This document shows, in pieces, positions 7,928-16,180 of a stretch of DNA of 38,187 nucleotides. Positions within the stretch are counted from its first letter, which is position 1. Every line of letters starts with the position of its first letter. Position numbers and translations under genes: made by a program. Source of the DNA: Ferrovibrio sp. (GTDB lineage: Bacteria > Pseudomonadota > Alphaproteobacteria > Ferrovibrionales > Ferrovibrionaceae); the NCBI RefSeq assembly GCF_019636075.1, contig NZ_JAHBYG010000040.1, positions 1-38,187 of the forward strand, given 5' to 3'. The notes below the pieces were generated by a model. That model had not been told where the DNA came from. It searched no databases and saw only the letters and a list, made by a program, of their open reading frames with translations.

Positions 7928-7962
7928 GCTTTGCCCGCTCGCGTCTGCCCATCGGGCAAAGC
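7928..7962 (+). terminator. Possible terminator hairpin after the TIP30-like gene
   Basis: GCTTTGCCCG (7928-7937) pairs perfectly with CGGGCAAAGC (7953-7962) across a 15-base loop, 20 bp after the stop. There is no T-run after the stem, so it is a weak candidate; it could instead stabilise the mRNA end. Confidence 0.35.
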
Positions 7963-8066
7963 GCCAATCGCCAAGAATTCGGTCTGAAACGAAAGCCGCG
8001 CCTTGTTTACTAGATTGATAGCTTTTCGACTGTGGTTTAGGCCCGGCTTTGATGGCTCTTGCTGAA

Positions 8067-8094
8067 TGATATCATTTATATTAAAATGATATCA
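8067..8094. promoter_or_regulatory. Putative FitA operator: two TGATATCA palindromes 20 bp apart
   Basis: TGATATCA occurs at 8067-8074 and 8087-8094, separated by 12 A/T-rich bases. Each half-site is itself a palindrome and the first extends to a 12-bp perfect one (8065-8076). They lie 31 bp before the antitoxin start. Paired half-sites of this kind are how FitA-type ribbon-helix-helix antitoxins, with their toxin, repress their own promoter. The assignment rests on position and symmetry. Confidence 0.65.
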
Positions 8095-8124
8095 CAGCCA
8101 TCACATTCTATCAGGTGCCATCAA

Positions 8125-8379
8125 ATGCCTGCCGTCACTATTCGCAACCTCTCCGAAGAAACACACCGCGCTTTGAAGGTGCGCGCGGCTCATCATGGCC
8201 GCAGCGCCGAGGCTGAAATGCGCGACATTCTTGAAGCGGCAGTTCGCCCCGCCAATCGCATCCGCATCGGTTCCGCTTTGTCGGCGTTGAGCCGCGCTGC
8301 CGGGCTGACCAACGCCGATTTCGAGCCGCTGGAACAGAGCCGCGACCGGACACCTGCCAAGCCCATGAGCTTTGAATGA
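8125..8379 (+). CDS. FitA-like ribbon-helix-helix antitoxin
   Basis: The 84-residue product begins MPAVTIRNLSEETHRALKVR, the N-terminal strand-helix of Arc/MetJ-type ribbon-helix-helix DNA-binding proteins of the FitA family. HGRSAEAEMRDILEAAV is the second helix. The C-terminal half, less conserved, would bind and block the toxin active site. Start 8125 places the beta strand at the N-terminus; a longer frame upstream runs through the operator and is rejected. The stop overlaps the toxin start (ATGA at 8376-8379), typical of a type II toxin-antitoxin operon. The FitA rather than VapB assignment comes from the N-terminal motif and the RSAEAEMRDIL helix. Confidence 0.88.
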   Translation: MPAVTIRNLSEETHRALKVRAAHHGRSAEAEMRDILEAAVRPANRIRIGSALSALSRAAGLTNADFEPLEQSRDRTPAKPMSFE

Positions 8380-8795
8380 TCATCCTCGACACCAATGTCG
8401 TCTCGGAGGCGATGAAACCGGAACCTGCTTCCGCCGTGCGCGACTGGTTGGATGAACAGGCCGCCGAAACCCTTTATCTTTCCAGCGTCACCGTCGCGGA
8501 ACTGCTGTTCGGCATCGCAGCACTGCCTAACGGGCGGCGCAAACAAAAGCTCACAACAACACTCGACGGAATGCTAGGCCTGTTCGACGGCAGAATCCTG
8601 CCTTTCGATACAGACGCCGCCCGCTGCTATGCTGATCTTGCCGTGGCCGCCCGTCATGCAGGCAAGGGCTTTCCTACACCGGATGGCTACATCGCGGCCA
8701 TCGCCACCGTTCATGGCTTTACAATCGCCAGTCGTGACGCCAGCGCCTTCAAGGCAGCGGGTGTCGCGATCATCGACCCTTGGAAGCAAGCTTGA
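8376..8795 (+). CDS. FitB/VapC-like PIN-domain toxin
   Basis: The 139-residue product is a PIN-domain ribonuclease. The four metal-binding acidic residues of the family are visible: D5 (MIILDTNVVSE), E42 (VTVAELLFGI), D103 (TPDGYIAAIA) and D121 (IASRDASAF). The domain is full length, so the toxin looks intact. Such toxins cut tRNA or rRNA when freed from the antitoxin; the target here is unknown. It is translationally coupled to the antitoxin through ATGA. The pair sits in a small accessory patch next to tRNA-Glu and a decayed gene, consistent with acquisition by transfer. Confidence 0.9.
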   Translation: MIILDTNVVSEAMKPEPASAVRDWLDEQAAETLYLSSVTVAELLFGIAALPNGRRKQKLTTTLDGMLGLFDGRILPFDTDAARCYADLAVAARHAGKGFPTPDGYIAAIATVHGFTIASRDASAFKAAGVAIIDPWKQA

Positions 8796-8809
8796 TGAGC
8801 TGCTTTAGC

Positions 8810-9104
8810 CTACCAATCGTGCATCAGACTGTTAGCGCGCAGACGCTCAACGATCACCCCAACTTCCTGCGTCAGCTCAAGGGGCTGCCACGGCGTTCCT
8901 AACGGCTTTCAAGCGATCTGTTTCCGGTCCTGCTGCAGGCCGCTCGCTCACGGGCAGCCCGATGGCATCAATCAGGTCGCCGGGAACACGGCGGCGATAC
9001 ACTAAACCCCAACCTTGATTCGGATCAGGTGCTTCATGCAAAGCAGCATTATCGGCCTCTCCGTGTACCAGTGGTAACGGAAACGGCCTAACTCTTGCTA
9101 ATTC
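8810..9104 (-). pseudogene. Frameshifted gene remnant beside tRNA-Glu
   Basis: No intact gene covers the stretch between the toxin and tRNA-Glu. On the minus strand an open frame with no ATG (9104 to stop 8877) reads protein-like text including WGLVYRRRVPGDLIDAIGLP. The frame one base further on then reads PWQPLELTQEVGVIVERLR before a stop at 8810-8812. The two join well if a frameshift is assumed near 8900-8910 (around GAAAG). The RRRVPxDLxxAIG words recall the N-terminal DUF6538 region of some phage integrases, but this is a weak, memory-based resemblance. The location just past the 3' end of a tRNA gene would fit an integrase relic. It may equally be another decayed gene. Confidence 0.4.
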
Positions 9105-9123
9105 TCAAGCAGAAATGAGTATT

Positions 9124-9199
9124 TGGCGACCCCTACGGGGTTCGAACCCGTGTTCCCACCGTGAAAGGGTGGTGTCCTAGGCCTCTAGACGAAGGGGTC
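9124..9199 (-). tRNA. tRNA-Glu (TTC)
   Basis: On the minus strand the 76 bases fold as a full cloverleaf. The acceptor stem is GACCCCT/AGGGGTC with G discriminator and encoded CCA (9124-9126). The D-arm begins TCGTCTAGAGG. The anticodon arm CACC-CTTTCAC-GGTG has anticodon TTC, and the T-arm contains GGTTCGAACCC. The anticodon and acceptor sequence give glutamate. Its 3' end faces the frameshifted remnant, a typical attachment-site geometry. Confidence 0.97.
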
Positions 9200-9224
9200 G
9201 AGGCGTGGCCTGTCGGCGGGGCAG

Positions 9225-9253
9225 GGTTTAGCCCGGTTCGGGGGGTAAATCAA
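9225..9253 (-). promoter_or_regulatory. Putative tRNA-Glu promoter
   Basis: On the minus strand TTGATT (9248-9253) and TAAACC (9225-9230) are 17 bp apart, about 25 bp before the mature tRNA 5' end. The match is moderate and judged by eye. Confidence 0.35.
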
Positions 9254-9300
9254 GCGCTGCTGGAGGGTTTTTCACACGCTTGTAAACGGGTCCAGGGCTA

Positions 9301-9323
9301 GGTCCGGGGTCAGACCCAGGACC
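9301..9323 (-). terminator. GC-rich hairpin downstream of recJ
   Basis: A 23-bp interrupted palindrome (GGTCC-G-GGGTC-A-GACCC-A-GGACC on plus) begins 19 bp after the recJ stop. It would fold strongly in RNA of either strand. No T-run follows directly, so termination is possible but not clear. Confidence 0.35.
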
Positions 9324-9341
9324 GGGCGGATGACTCTGCGG

Positions 9342-11168
9342 TCAACCGCTGGGCAGGGCAGCGTCTTCCACCACGAACTGGATGCGCTTTTCGCCGCGCC
9401 AATGATCCGCGCGCAGATGGCCGGCCAGGTGCAGCGGGCGGCCGGTGGTGCGGGCATGCAGCAGGGTTTCACCCAATTCCCCGCCTTTTTTCGTGCCTGT
9501 GGCGCTGGCGGCATCCAGCGCACGAAAGGCGATGCCGCGCAGCCGGCTGCCCTGGCCATCGGCCGCCGTGACCAGGCAGCGCACATGGCGCTCGCCCACC
9601 ACATCGGCCTGCACCAGCCGCACGGCGGGCAACGCGAAACGGGGTTCGGCATTGCCCGAGCCATAGGGGCCCAGGCGTTCGAGCTGTTCATGCAAATCGG
9701 CCGTGGCGCCGCTCACCGCCAGGGCGCCATCCAGGCCCAGCGAAGCATCCGCGCCGGCCCGTTCCACCGGCCCGGCCAGGCGCTCGGCCAGGAAGGCACG
9801 CAGTTCATCCAGCCGCTCCATGCTTACGGTAAGGCCAGCCGCCATGGCATGGCCGCCACCGTTGAGCAGCAGACCCGCCTGCCCCGCCGCCACCACGGCC
9901 GCGCCGAGATCGACGCCGGGCACCGAACGGCCCGAGCCCTTGGCGATGCCGTTATCATCGGCCGCCAGCACGAAGCTGGGCCTGCCGGCCGCCTCGCGGA
10001 TCCGCGCCGCCACGATGCCGATCACGCCGGGATGCCAACCGCGCCGCGCCACCAGGGCCAGCGGCGCGCTATCGGGCACGGCCTGCAATTCCTCCAGCGC
10101 CTCCGCCAGCACCTGCTGCTCGATGGCCTGACGTTCCTTGTTCAGCCGATCCAGTTCGCGCGCCAGACCGGCGGCCTCGCGCGGATCGTCGCAGGCCAGC
10201 AGCCGCGCACCGAGATCGGACAGGCCGACCCGCCCCCCGGCATTCACCCTCGGCCCGAGCAGAAAGCCCAGATGATAGGCGCCCGGCGGCTCGGATAACC
10301 CGGCCACATCGGCCAGCGCCGAAAGCCCCACATTATGCCGCTGGCGCAAAACCTTGATGCCCTGCGCCACCAGCGCCCGGTTCACGCCGGTGAGCGGCAC
10401 CACATCGCAGACCGTGCCCAGCGCCACCAGATCGAGCCAGTTCAGCAGATCGGGCTTAGGCGTATCGGCATTGAAATACCCCGCCTCCTGCAAGGCGCGG
10501 TTCAGCGCCACCAGGAGCAGAAACACCACGCCCACCGCCGCAAGCTGGCCATGGCCCGCGGTTTCATCCAGCCGGTTCGGATTCACCACCGCCAGGGCGC
10601 TTGGCAATTCCGGTTCGGCCAGATGATGATCCAGCACGACCACGCCAAGGCCAAGCCGCGCCGCCTCGCCCAGCGCCTCGAAAGCCAGCGTGCCGCAATC
10701 CACCGTGATCACGATGCCGATGCCTTCATCCGCCAGCTTGCGCATGGCCGGCGCATTGGGGCCATAGCCCTCTTTCTGGCGATCGGGGATGTAAACCCGC
10801 AGCGGCTGGCCGATGGCATTGAAAAACCGCTTCAGCAAAGCCGAGGATGTGGCGCCATCCACATCGTAATCGCCGAACACCGCAATGCGCTGGCCACGCA
10901 TGATCGCTTCGGCAATCGCCTGGGCGGCCTTACGCATGTCTTGAAAGCCGGCCGGATCGGGCAGCAGGCGGCGCAGGCTGGGATTGAGGAAATCCTCCAC
11001 CATCTCAGGCGCCACGCCGCGCCCGGCCAGCACACGGCCCAACACCTCGGGCAAGCCGGCGCGTTGCGCCAGCGCCAGGGCCAGCCGGTCGTCGGCCGCA
11101 CGCAGGCGCCAGCGCCGCCCGCTCACCGAGCGCGCGACACCAAGATACGGTGCCGCAGCCTCGCTCAT
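9342..11168 (-). CDS. recJ: Single-stranded-DNA-specific exonuclease RecJ
   Basis: RecJ degrades single-stranded DNA 5' to 3' in recombination and mismatch repair. The 608-residue protein shows the DHH phosphoesterase motifs in order: AVFGDYDVDGATSS (D100, D102), IVITVDCG (D157), VVVLDHHLAE (DHH at 180-182), and a DHHA1-type region ending in LLNGGGHAMAAGLTV. A C-terminal OB-fold region follows, which binds DNA. The length is near the family norm (about 570-600). The ATG lies one base after the glpX stop, so it is the last gene of the alaC-like/hom/glpX/recJ chain, an arrangement widely conserved in alphaproteobacteria. Confidence 0.96.
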   Translation of the reverse strand: MSEAAAPYLGVARSVSGRRWRLRAADDRLALALAQRAGLPEVLGRVLAGRGVAPEMVEDFLNPSLRRLLPDPAGFQDMRKAAQAIAEAIMRGQRIAVFGDYDVDGATSSALLKRFFNAIGQPLRVYIPDRQKEGYGPNAPAMRKLADEGIGIVITVDCGTLAFEALGEAARLGLGVVVLDHHLAEPELPSALAVVNPNRLDETAGHGQLAAVGVVFLLLVALNRALQEAGYFNADTPKPDLLNWLDLVALGTVCDVVPLTGVNRALVAQGIKVLRQRHNVGLSALADVAGLSEPPGAYHLGFLLGPRVNAGGRVGLSDLGARLLACDDPREAAGLARELDRLNKERQAIEQQVLAEALEELQAVPDSAPLALVARRGWHPGVIGIVAARIREAAGRPSFVLAADDNGIAKGSGRSVPGVDLGAAVVAAGQAGLLLNGGGHAMAAGLTVSMERLDELRAFLAERLAGPVERAGADASLGLDGALAVSGATADLHEQLERLGPYGSGNAEPRFALPAVRLVQADVVGERHVRCLVTAADGQGSRLRGIAFRALDAASATGTKKGGELGETLLHARTTGRPLHLAGHLRADHWRGEKRIQFVVEDAALPSG

Positions 11169-11169
11169 C

Positions 11170-12195
11170 TCAGGTAGCCGGATTGCGGATCACCGCATCG
11201 ATATGGCGGATGGTGCCGGTCTGCGAACGCATGACGATGGAATTCACCTTCACACCGCCCGGCCCGCCGAGCGCGTTGGGCGGCACGCGCTTCACGCCGC
11301 GCAGCATCGACCCATCGGTGACCCCGGTGGCCACGAAGATCACATCGCCCTGGGCCAGATCGTGCAGATTATATTTGCGGTCCAGCTTCTCGATATTCAG
11401 CCGGCGGGCCCGCGCGCGCTCATCCTCGTTGCGAAACATCAGCCGGCCCTGCATCTGGCCGCCGATGCAACGCAAGGCCGCCGCCGCCAGCACACCGGCC
11501 GGGGCGCCGCCGCTGCCCATATAGATATCGATGCCGGTATCGGGATCGGTGGTGGCGATCACGCCGGCAATATCGCCATCCGAAATCAGGCTGATGCGGG
11601 CGCCGGTGGCGCGCACGCTCTGGATCAGGTCCATATGGCGCGGCCGGTCGAGAATGCAGACCGTGAGATCGGAAACCGCCACGGCTTTGGCTGCCGCCAG
11701 GGCAGACAGGTTTTCGGCGGCGCTGCGATCCAGATCCACGATGCCATCGGGCAGCCCGGCGCCAACGGCGATCTTTTCCATGTAGATATCCGGCGCATGC
11801 AAAAAGCAGCCGGCATTGGCAAAGGCCATCACGCTCATCGCGTTATTGTCGCCCTTGGCGGCAATCGAGGTGCCTTCCAGCGGATCCAGCGCGATATCCA
11901 CCGCAGGGCCCTTGCCGGAACCGACCGTCTCGCCGATGAACAGCATCGGCGCCTCGTCGCGGTCGCCCTCGCCGATCACGATGGTGCCGGCGATATCCAG
12001 TGCATTCAACGCGCGCCGCATGGCATCAACGGCCGCTTGATCGACGGCCATTTCATCGCCCAGGCCGACCAGCTTGGCGGCGGCGATGGCGGCGGCCTCG
12101 GTCACGCGCACGGCCTCCAGGGTGAGATTGCGCTCCACCGAGATCGGCTGGGCAGCCTTGCTGTCGCCGGTTTTGCTTTTGGGTGTCTTGCTCAT
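11170..12195 (-). CDS. glpX: Class II fructose-1,6-bisphosphatase GlpX
   Basis: GlpX converts fructose-1,6-bisphosphate to fructose-6-phosphate in gluconeogenesis. The 341-residue protein shows the metal/substrate motifs IGEGDRDEAPM (E76, D78) and ALDPLEGTS (D104, E107). GMVG-type phosphate-binding text appears as DIYMGSGGAPAGVLAAAAL, and FVATGVTDGSML lies near the end. The first 18 residues are a Lys/Ser-rich extension. The start overlaps the hom stop (ATGA, 12192-12195) and the stop is one base from recJ, so translation is likely coupled along the operon. No second class of FBPase is present in the window. Confidence 0.96.
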   Translation of the reverse strand: MSKTPKSKTGDSKAAQPISVERNLTLEAVRVTEAAAIAAAKLVGLGDEMAVDQAAVDAMRRALNALDIAGTIVIGEGDRDEAPMLFIGETVGSGKGPAVDIALDPLEGTSIAAKGDNNAMSVMAFANAGCFLHAPDIYMEKIAVGAGLPDGIVDLDRSAAENLSALAAAKAVAVSDLTVCILDRPRHMDLIQSVRATGARISLISDGDIAGVIATTDPDTGIDIYMGSGGAPAGVLAAAALRCIGGQMQGRLMFRNEDERARARRLNIEKLDRKYNLHDLAQGDVIFVATGVTDGSMLRGVKRVPPNALGGPGGVKVNSIVMRSQTGTIRHIDAVIRNPAT

Positions 12196-13514
12196 GGCGC
12201 CTCGATGCGGATCAGGCGCGGCGGCTCCTGCATGGAACGCAGCTTGCCGATGCGCTTCAACGCGCGCGCCATATCGGCTTCGCGTGCCTCGTGGCTGATC
12301 AGCAATACCGGCACGGAACCATTGGCGCCTTCGGCGCGGCCGCGCTGCACCAGGCTTTCGATGCTGATCCTGTGATCCCGCAGAATGGCCGAAACATCAG
12401 CCAGCACGCCGGGCTGGTCCTTCACGATCAAGCGGATGTAATAGCGGCCCACATGGTCTGCCATCGCTGCCGACTTGGATACCGAAAGCTTGGTCGCCGG
12501 CACGCCGAAGGCAAGGCTGCTGCGCCCGGTGGCGATATCCACCAGATCGGCCACCACGGCAGACGCCGTGGGATTGCTGCCGGCGCCGCGACCTTCGAAC
12601 ATCACCTTGCCAACGAAATCGCCCTCGGCGGCCACGGCGTTGAACACGCCATCCACATGGGCAATCGAGATGCCGGCCGGCACCAGGCAGGGATGCACGC
12701 GCTGCTCGATGCCCTTGGGCGTGCGCCGCGCAATCGCCAGCAGCTTGATGCGATAGCCGAATTCCTTGGCGAAGGCGATATCGACAGCCGAGATGTGGCG
12801 GATGCCCTCCACATGCACGGATTTGAAATCCACCTTCTGATTGAAGGCCAGACCGGCCAGCACGGTCAGCTTATGCGCCGCATCCACGCCATCGATATCG
12901 AAGCTGGGATCGGCTTCGGCATAGCCCAAAGCCTGTGCCTCGCGCAGCACATCGGCGAAATCGCGGCCGGTCTCGCGCATCTCGGTGAGGATATAGTTGC
13001 AGGTGCCGTTCAGGATGCCGTGCAATTGCTTGATGCCGTTGCCGGCCAGGCCTTCGCGCAACGCCTTCAGGATCGGGATGCCGCCCGCCACCGCCGCCTC
13101 GAAAGCCAGCGGCACATCCTGCTTCTCGGCCAGAGCGGCCAGCTTGTCGCCATGCATGGCCAGCATCGCCTTGTTGGCGGTGACAACGCCCTTGCCGGCC
13201 TTCAGCGCTGTCTCGCAAAGTCGCTTCGCGATGCCATCGGCGCCGCCGATCAACTCCACCACCACATCCACTTCGGGATCGCTCGCCAGATCGGCGGCGT
13301 CCTTGTACCAGCGCCAGCTGGATGATTGCTTGGGCAGGTCGCGCTTCTTGCGCCGATCGCGCGCCGACACCGCCACCACCTGGATCGGCCGTCCGGCGCG
13401 GTCGCTCAAAGAGGCGGCGCGTTCATGCAGCAGCCGCACCACGCCGCTGCCGACAACGCCCAAACCCGCAACGCCGATACGCAGCGGCGGTGCCTTCACT
13501 ATACTCTTAGCCAT
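12192..13514 (-). CDS. hom: Homoserine dehydrogenase
   Basis: Homoserine dehydrogenase reduces aspartate semialdehyde to homoserine, the branch point for threonine, methionine and isoleucine. The 440-residue protein has an N-terminal NAD(P)-binding fold (RIGVAGLGVVGSGVVRLL) and VVTANKAMLAMHG. The catalytic region contains GILNGTCNYILTEM, then EADPSFDIDGVDAAHKL. A C-terminal ACT domain (about 355-435, YYIRLIVKDQPGVLADVSAIL) is expected to give feedback control by threonine. This is the usual monofunctional form, with no aspartokinase fusion. Its start lies eight bases inside the 3' end of the aminotransferase gene, and its stop overlaps the glpX start. Confidence 0.96.
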   Translation of the reverse strand: MAKSIVKAPPLRIGVAGLGVVGSGVVRLLHERAASLSDRAGRPIQVVAVSARDRRKKRDLPKQSSSWRWYKDAADLASDPEVDVVVELIGGADGIAKRLCETALKAGKGVVTANKAMLAMHGDKLAALAEKQDVPLAFEAAVAGGIPILKALREGLAGNGIKQLHGILNGTCNYILTEMRETGRDFADVLREAQALGYAEADPSFDIDGVDAAHKLTVLAGLAFNQKVDFKSVHVEGIRHISAVDIAFAKEFGYRIKLLAIARRTPKGIEQRVHPCLVPAGISIAHVDGVFNAVAAEGDFVGKVMFEGRGAGSNPTASAVVADLVDIATGRSSLAFGVPATKLSVSKSAAMADHVGRYYIRLIVKDQPGVLADVSAILRDHRISIESLVQRGRAEGANGSVPVLLISHEAREADMARALKRIGKLRSMQEPPRLIRIEAP

Positions 13515-14727
13515 GAGCCACCGCCTTCTGATCTTCCTGCGGCAGATTACTGGGGCTGCTCAACAGACGCTTGATGCTCTTCACCGCCTGGCGCGTGCGG
13601 TGTTCGTTTTCGACAAAGGCCAGGCGCACGAAATTGTCGCCGTATTCGCCGAAGCCGATGCCCGGCGCCACCGCCACCTTGGCTTCGCGCAGCAGCAGCT
13701 TGGAGAATTCCACCGAACCGAGATCGGCATAGCGTTCCGGGATCGGTGCCCAGCAGAACATCGAGGCGGACGGATTGGGGATCGCCCAGCCGGCCTGCGT
13801 AAGACCCTGCACCAGCACGTCGCGGCGCGATTTATACATCGCGCGGATTTCTTCCACGCAATCCTGCGGACCGTTCAGCGCGGCGGTGGCCGCCACCTGG
13901 ATCGGCGTGAAGGCGCCGTAATCGAGATAGCTTTTCACCCGCGCCAACGCGCCCACAAGCTTGGCATTGCCGGCGCCGAAGCCGATGCGCCAGCCCGGCA
14001 TGTTGTAGGTCTTGCTCAGCGAAGTGAACTCGATGGCCACATCGCGCGCGCCGGGCACCTGCAGGATCGAGGGCGGCGGATTGCCGTCGAAATAGATTTC
14101 CGAATAGGCCAGGTCGGAGATGATCCACATATTCCGCTTCTTCGCGAAATCGACCACTTCCTTGTAGAAATCCAGGTTCACGGTCATCGCCGTGGGATTG
14201 GCGGGGAAGCTGACGATCAGCGCAATCGGCGCCGGCACGCTGTGGCGATAGGCGCGATCCAGGCCGGCGAAGAAATCGAAGCCCGGACCGATCGGCACGC
14301 TGCGCACATTGGCGCCGGCGATGATGAAGCCGAAGGCATGCATCGGATAGCTCGGGTTCGGCACCAGCACGGTATCGCCGGGCGCCGAAATCGCCATCGC
14401 CAGATTGGCCAGGCCTTCCTTCGAGCCCAGCGTGACGATGCATTCCTTGTCCTGGTCCAGCGTCACGCCGAAGCGGCGGCCGTAGTAATTGGCCAAGGCC
14501 TTGCGCAGGCCGGGCACGCCGCGGCTGGAGGAATAGCGGTGCGCACGCGGATTCTGCGCGGCCTCCACCAGCTTGGCCACGATATGCGGCGGCGTGGGGT
14601 TGTCGGGGTTGCCCATGCCGAAATCGATGATGTCTTCGCCGGCGGCGCGGGCCTGCGCCTTCATGCGGTTGACTTCTTCGAACACATAAGGCGGCAGGCG
14701 CTTGATGCGGTAGAACTCGGTATCCAT
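13507..14727 (-). CDS. AlaC-like class I/II pyridoxal-phosphate aminotransferase
   Basis: The 406-residue protein is a fold-type I aminotransferase. It shows DFGMGNPDNPTPPHIV near the N-terminus, FPANPTA (N178), IISDLAYSEIYF (D205, Y208), the PLP-binding lysine in TSLSKTYNMPGWRIGF (K239, R247), and a small-domain end VRLAFVENEHRTRQAV. The family is annotated variously as alanine transaminase (AlaC/AlaA type) or LL-diaminopimelate aminotransferase; the sequence does not decide. Placement directly before hom, in an aspartate-family operon, suggests an amino-acid role. Its last codons overlap the hom start by eight bases. It is the first gene of the four-gene chain; no strong ribosome-binding site is seen before ATG 14727. 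Confidence 0.9.
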   Translation of the reverse strand: MDTEFYRIKRLPPYVFEEVNRMKAQARAAGEDIIDFGMGNPDNPTPPHIVAKLVEAAQNPRAHRYSSSRGVPGLRKALANYYGRRFGVTLDQDKECIVTLGSKEGLANLAMAISAPGDTVLVPNPSYPMHAFGFIIAGANVRSVPIGPGFDFFAGLDRAYRHSVPAPIALIVSFPANPTAMTVNLDFYKEVVDFAKKRNMWIISDLAYSEIYFDGNPPPSILQVPGARDVAIEFTSLSKTYNMPGWRIGFGAGNAKLVGALARVKSYLDYGAFTPIQVAATAALNGPQDCVEEIRAMYKSRRDVLVQGLTQAGWAIPNPSASMFCWAPIPERYADLGSVEFSKLLLREAKVAVAPGIGFGEYGDNFVRLAFVENEHRTRQAVKSIKRLLSSPSNLPQEDQKAVAHG

Positions 14728-14828
14728 GTCTTTAACGTCCGTTTTGGCGCGTCGGCTGCGATCGGGGGATGCGAATCGCTATAGCGGCGCCGGTTGTGCC
14801 GCGCCGCGTTTCTCTAGCTCAAATCAGC

Positions 14829-15986
14829 TTATCTTTCGAGATAGATTTCTACGCGGCGATTGTAATCTTCCGCCAGCGGCATTGCTTCGTAGTAGACCGG
14901 GCTGGCGTCTGCCCTGGCCTCTACGATAATAGCTCGGGCATCCACATGCAGCCGGGTGAGTTCGGCAGCCACGGCCTCGGCGCGCTTGCGCGAGAGGTCG
15001 TAATTGGTCTGCCGGTTGCCGCTGGCCGGCATGTCGCCGGTGCGGCTGGATGAGTGGCCGATCACCCGCAAGGCAGGCGCCGAGGCGAAGCCACGCTGAT
15101 ATTCGGCAACCTGCTTCAGCAGCGCCTTGTCGCGGCTATCCAGATTGACCGAGCCATTGGCGAAACGCACCACGGCCAGCAATTCGCGGCCCTGGCCGGG
15201 ATTGCCAATCGCCGCCCGGGTGGCCGGGCCGCCGAAATTGGCGACCGGTTGGGCATTCACGCCGGGCGTGGCCGGGCTGGGCACGGGCGTGCTGCCGGGC
15301 TGGACAAAGCCCTGCTGCTGCAGGCCAGGCGGCAAGGTGGTGGCGGCCGAGGCCATCAGGCTGGCGGCATAGACATTGCCCATATTCGCCCCGGATTGCA
15401 TTTGGCTCATCGCCTGGGGCGGTTGGGCTATCGGTGCGGCATTGGAGGGCGACAGCACGGTATTCGGCTGGCCGGCGATGCGCGGATTGGTCAATTCGCC
15501 ACGGCCCATGGCCAGTTCGCGCACCTGTGCCGAAGGCACGGCGCCGCCCTGCAATTGCTGGTTCGCGACCGACTGGCCGGCCTGGCGCGGCAGGGCCGTG
15601 CTGGGTGCGCTGGGCGATGGCGGCAAGGCATTGGAGCTGCTGGGGCGGGCGCGCAACTCCTCGTCGGTATAGCGCGCATTGTTGCGGTCGGCGGCCAGGG
15701 TATTCATGGCCTGGCTGCGCTCGGCGGTGGTGCTCTGCTCCACCGGGCGCGGCGGCACCCGGCCCAGATTGGGAAAACGCTCGTCGGTGGCGCGGCCGGC
15801 CTGGCTGGCCGGCACCACCGGATCGTCGGCGAACCATTCGGTCGGGTCGGCCCAATCGGGCACCGAGCAACCGCCCAGGCCCAGCATGGCGGCCAGCAAG
15901 GCAGGCGCCAGAAGGCTGCGACGGGCAGTCTTGCTGCCGGCCAAACCACCCTGCCCCGTTGCCTGTGTCTTGCCCATCATCGCCAT
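14829..15986 (-). CDS. OmpA-family lipoprotein with Pro/Ala/Gln-rich linker
   Basis: The 385-residue product begins with a lipoprotein signal (SLLAPALLAAMLGLGGC). A long low-complexity region rich in Pro, Ala, Ser, Gln and Asn (about 60-255) follows, then a C-terminal OmpA/MotB-like peptidoglycan-binding domain (about 268-385). Domain motifs are LAVVRFANGSVNLDSRDKALL, ALRVIGHSSSRTGD, NYDLSRKRAEAVAAELTRL and EDYNRRVEIYLER, covering the diaminopimelate-binding Asp/Arg region. The product probably links outer membrane to cell wall. ATG 15986 has a GGGGG run six bases upstream; ATG at 15980 and a TTG at 15989 are alternatives. It is a separate unit from the aminotransferase chain. Confidence 0.88.
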   Translation of the reverse strand: MAMMGKTQATGQGGLAGSKTARRSLLAPALLAAMLGLGGCSVPDWADPTEWFADDPVVPASQAGRATDERFPNLGRVPPRPVEQSTTAERSQAMNTLAADRNNARYTDEELRARPSSSNALPPSPSAPSTALPRQAGQSVANQQLQGGAVPSAQVRELAMGRGELTNPRIAGQPNTVLSPSNAAPIAQPPQAMSQMQSGANMGNVYAASLMASAATTLPPGLQQQGFVQPGSTPVPSPATPGVNAQPVANFGGPATRAAIGNPGQGRELLAVVRFANGSVNLDSRDKALLKQVAEYQRGFASAPALRVIGHSSSRTGDMPASGNRQTNYDLSRKRAEAVAAELTRLHVDARAIIVEARADASPVYYEAMPLAEDYNRRVEIYLER

Positions 15987-16180
15987 CAAACGCCCCCTGA
16001 ACCTGACCCGAAACCCAGATCGACAACCGCCATCAAATCATCGTCGGCGGCAAACCACACCATCTTGCGGCCCTTTCCGGTATCCCGTAACCTCGTGCCG
16101 AAGCAGAGGAAATAGCCGAATGGCTCGGAAAACCGGGAAACCGGCTGAAGAATTTAGGGCCCGAGAATAAGGATTGTCGG

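Noticed and set aside
16120..16170. A 16-codon frame just before phaC as a leader peptide
   Set aside because: It has a possible ribosome-binding site but no attenuator structure or codon bias, so chance is more likely.
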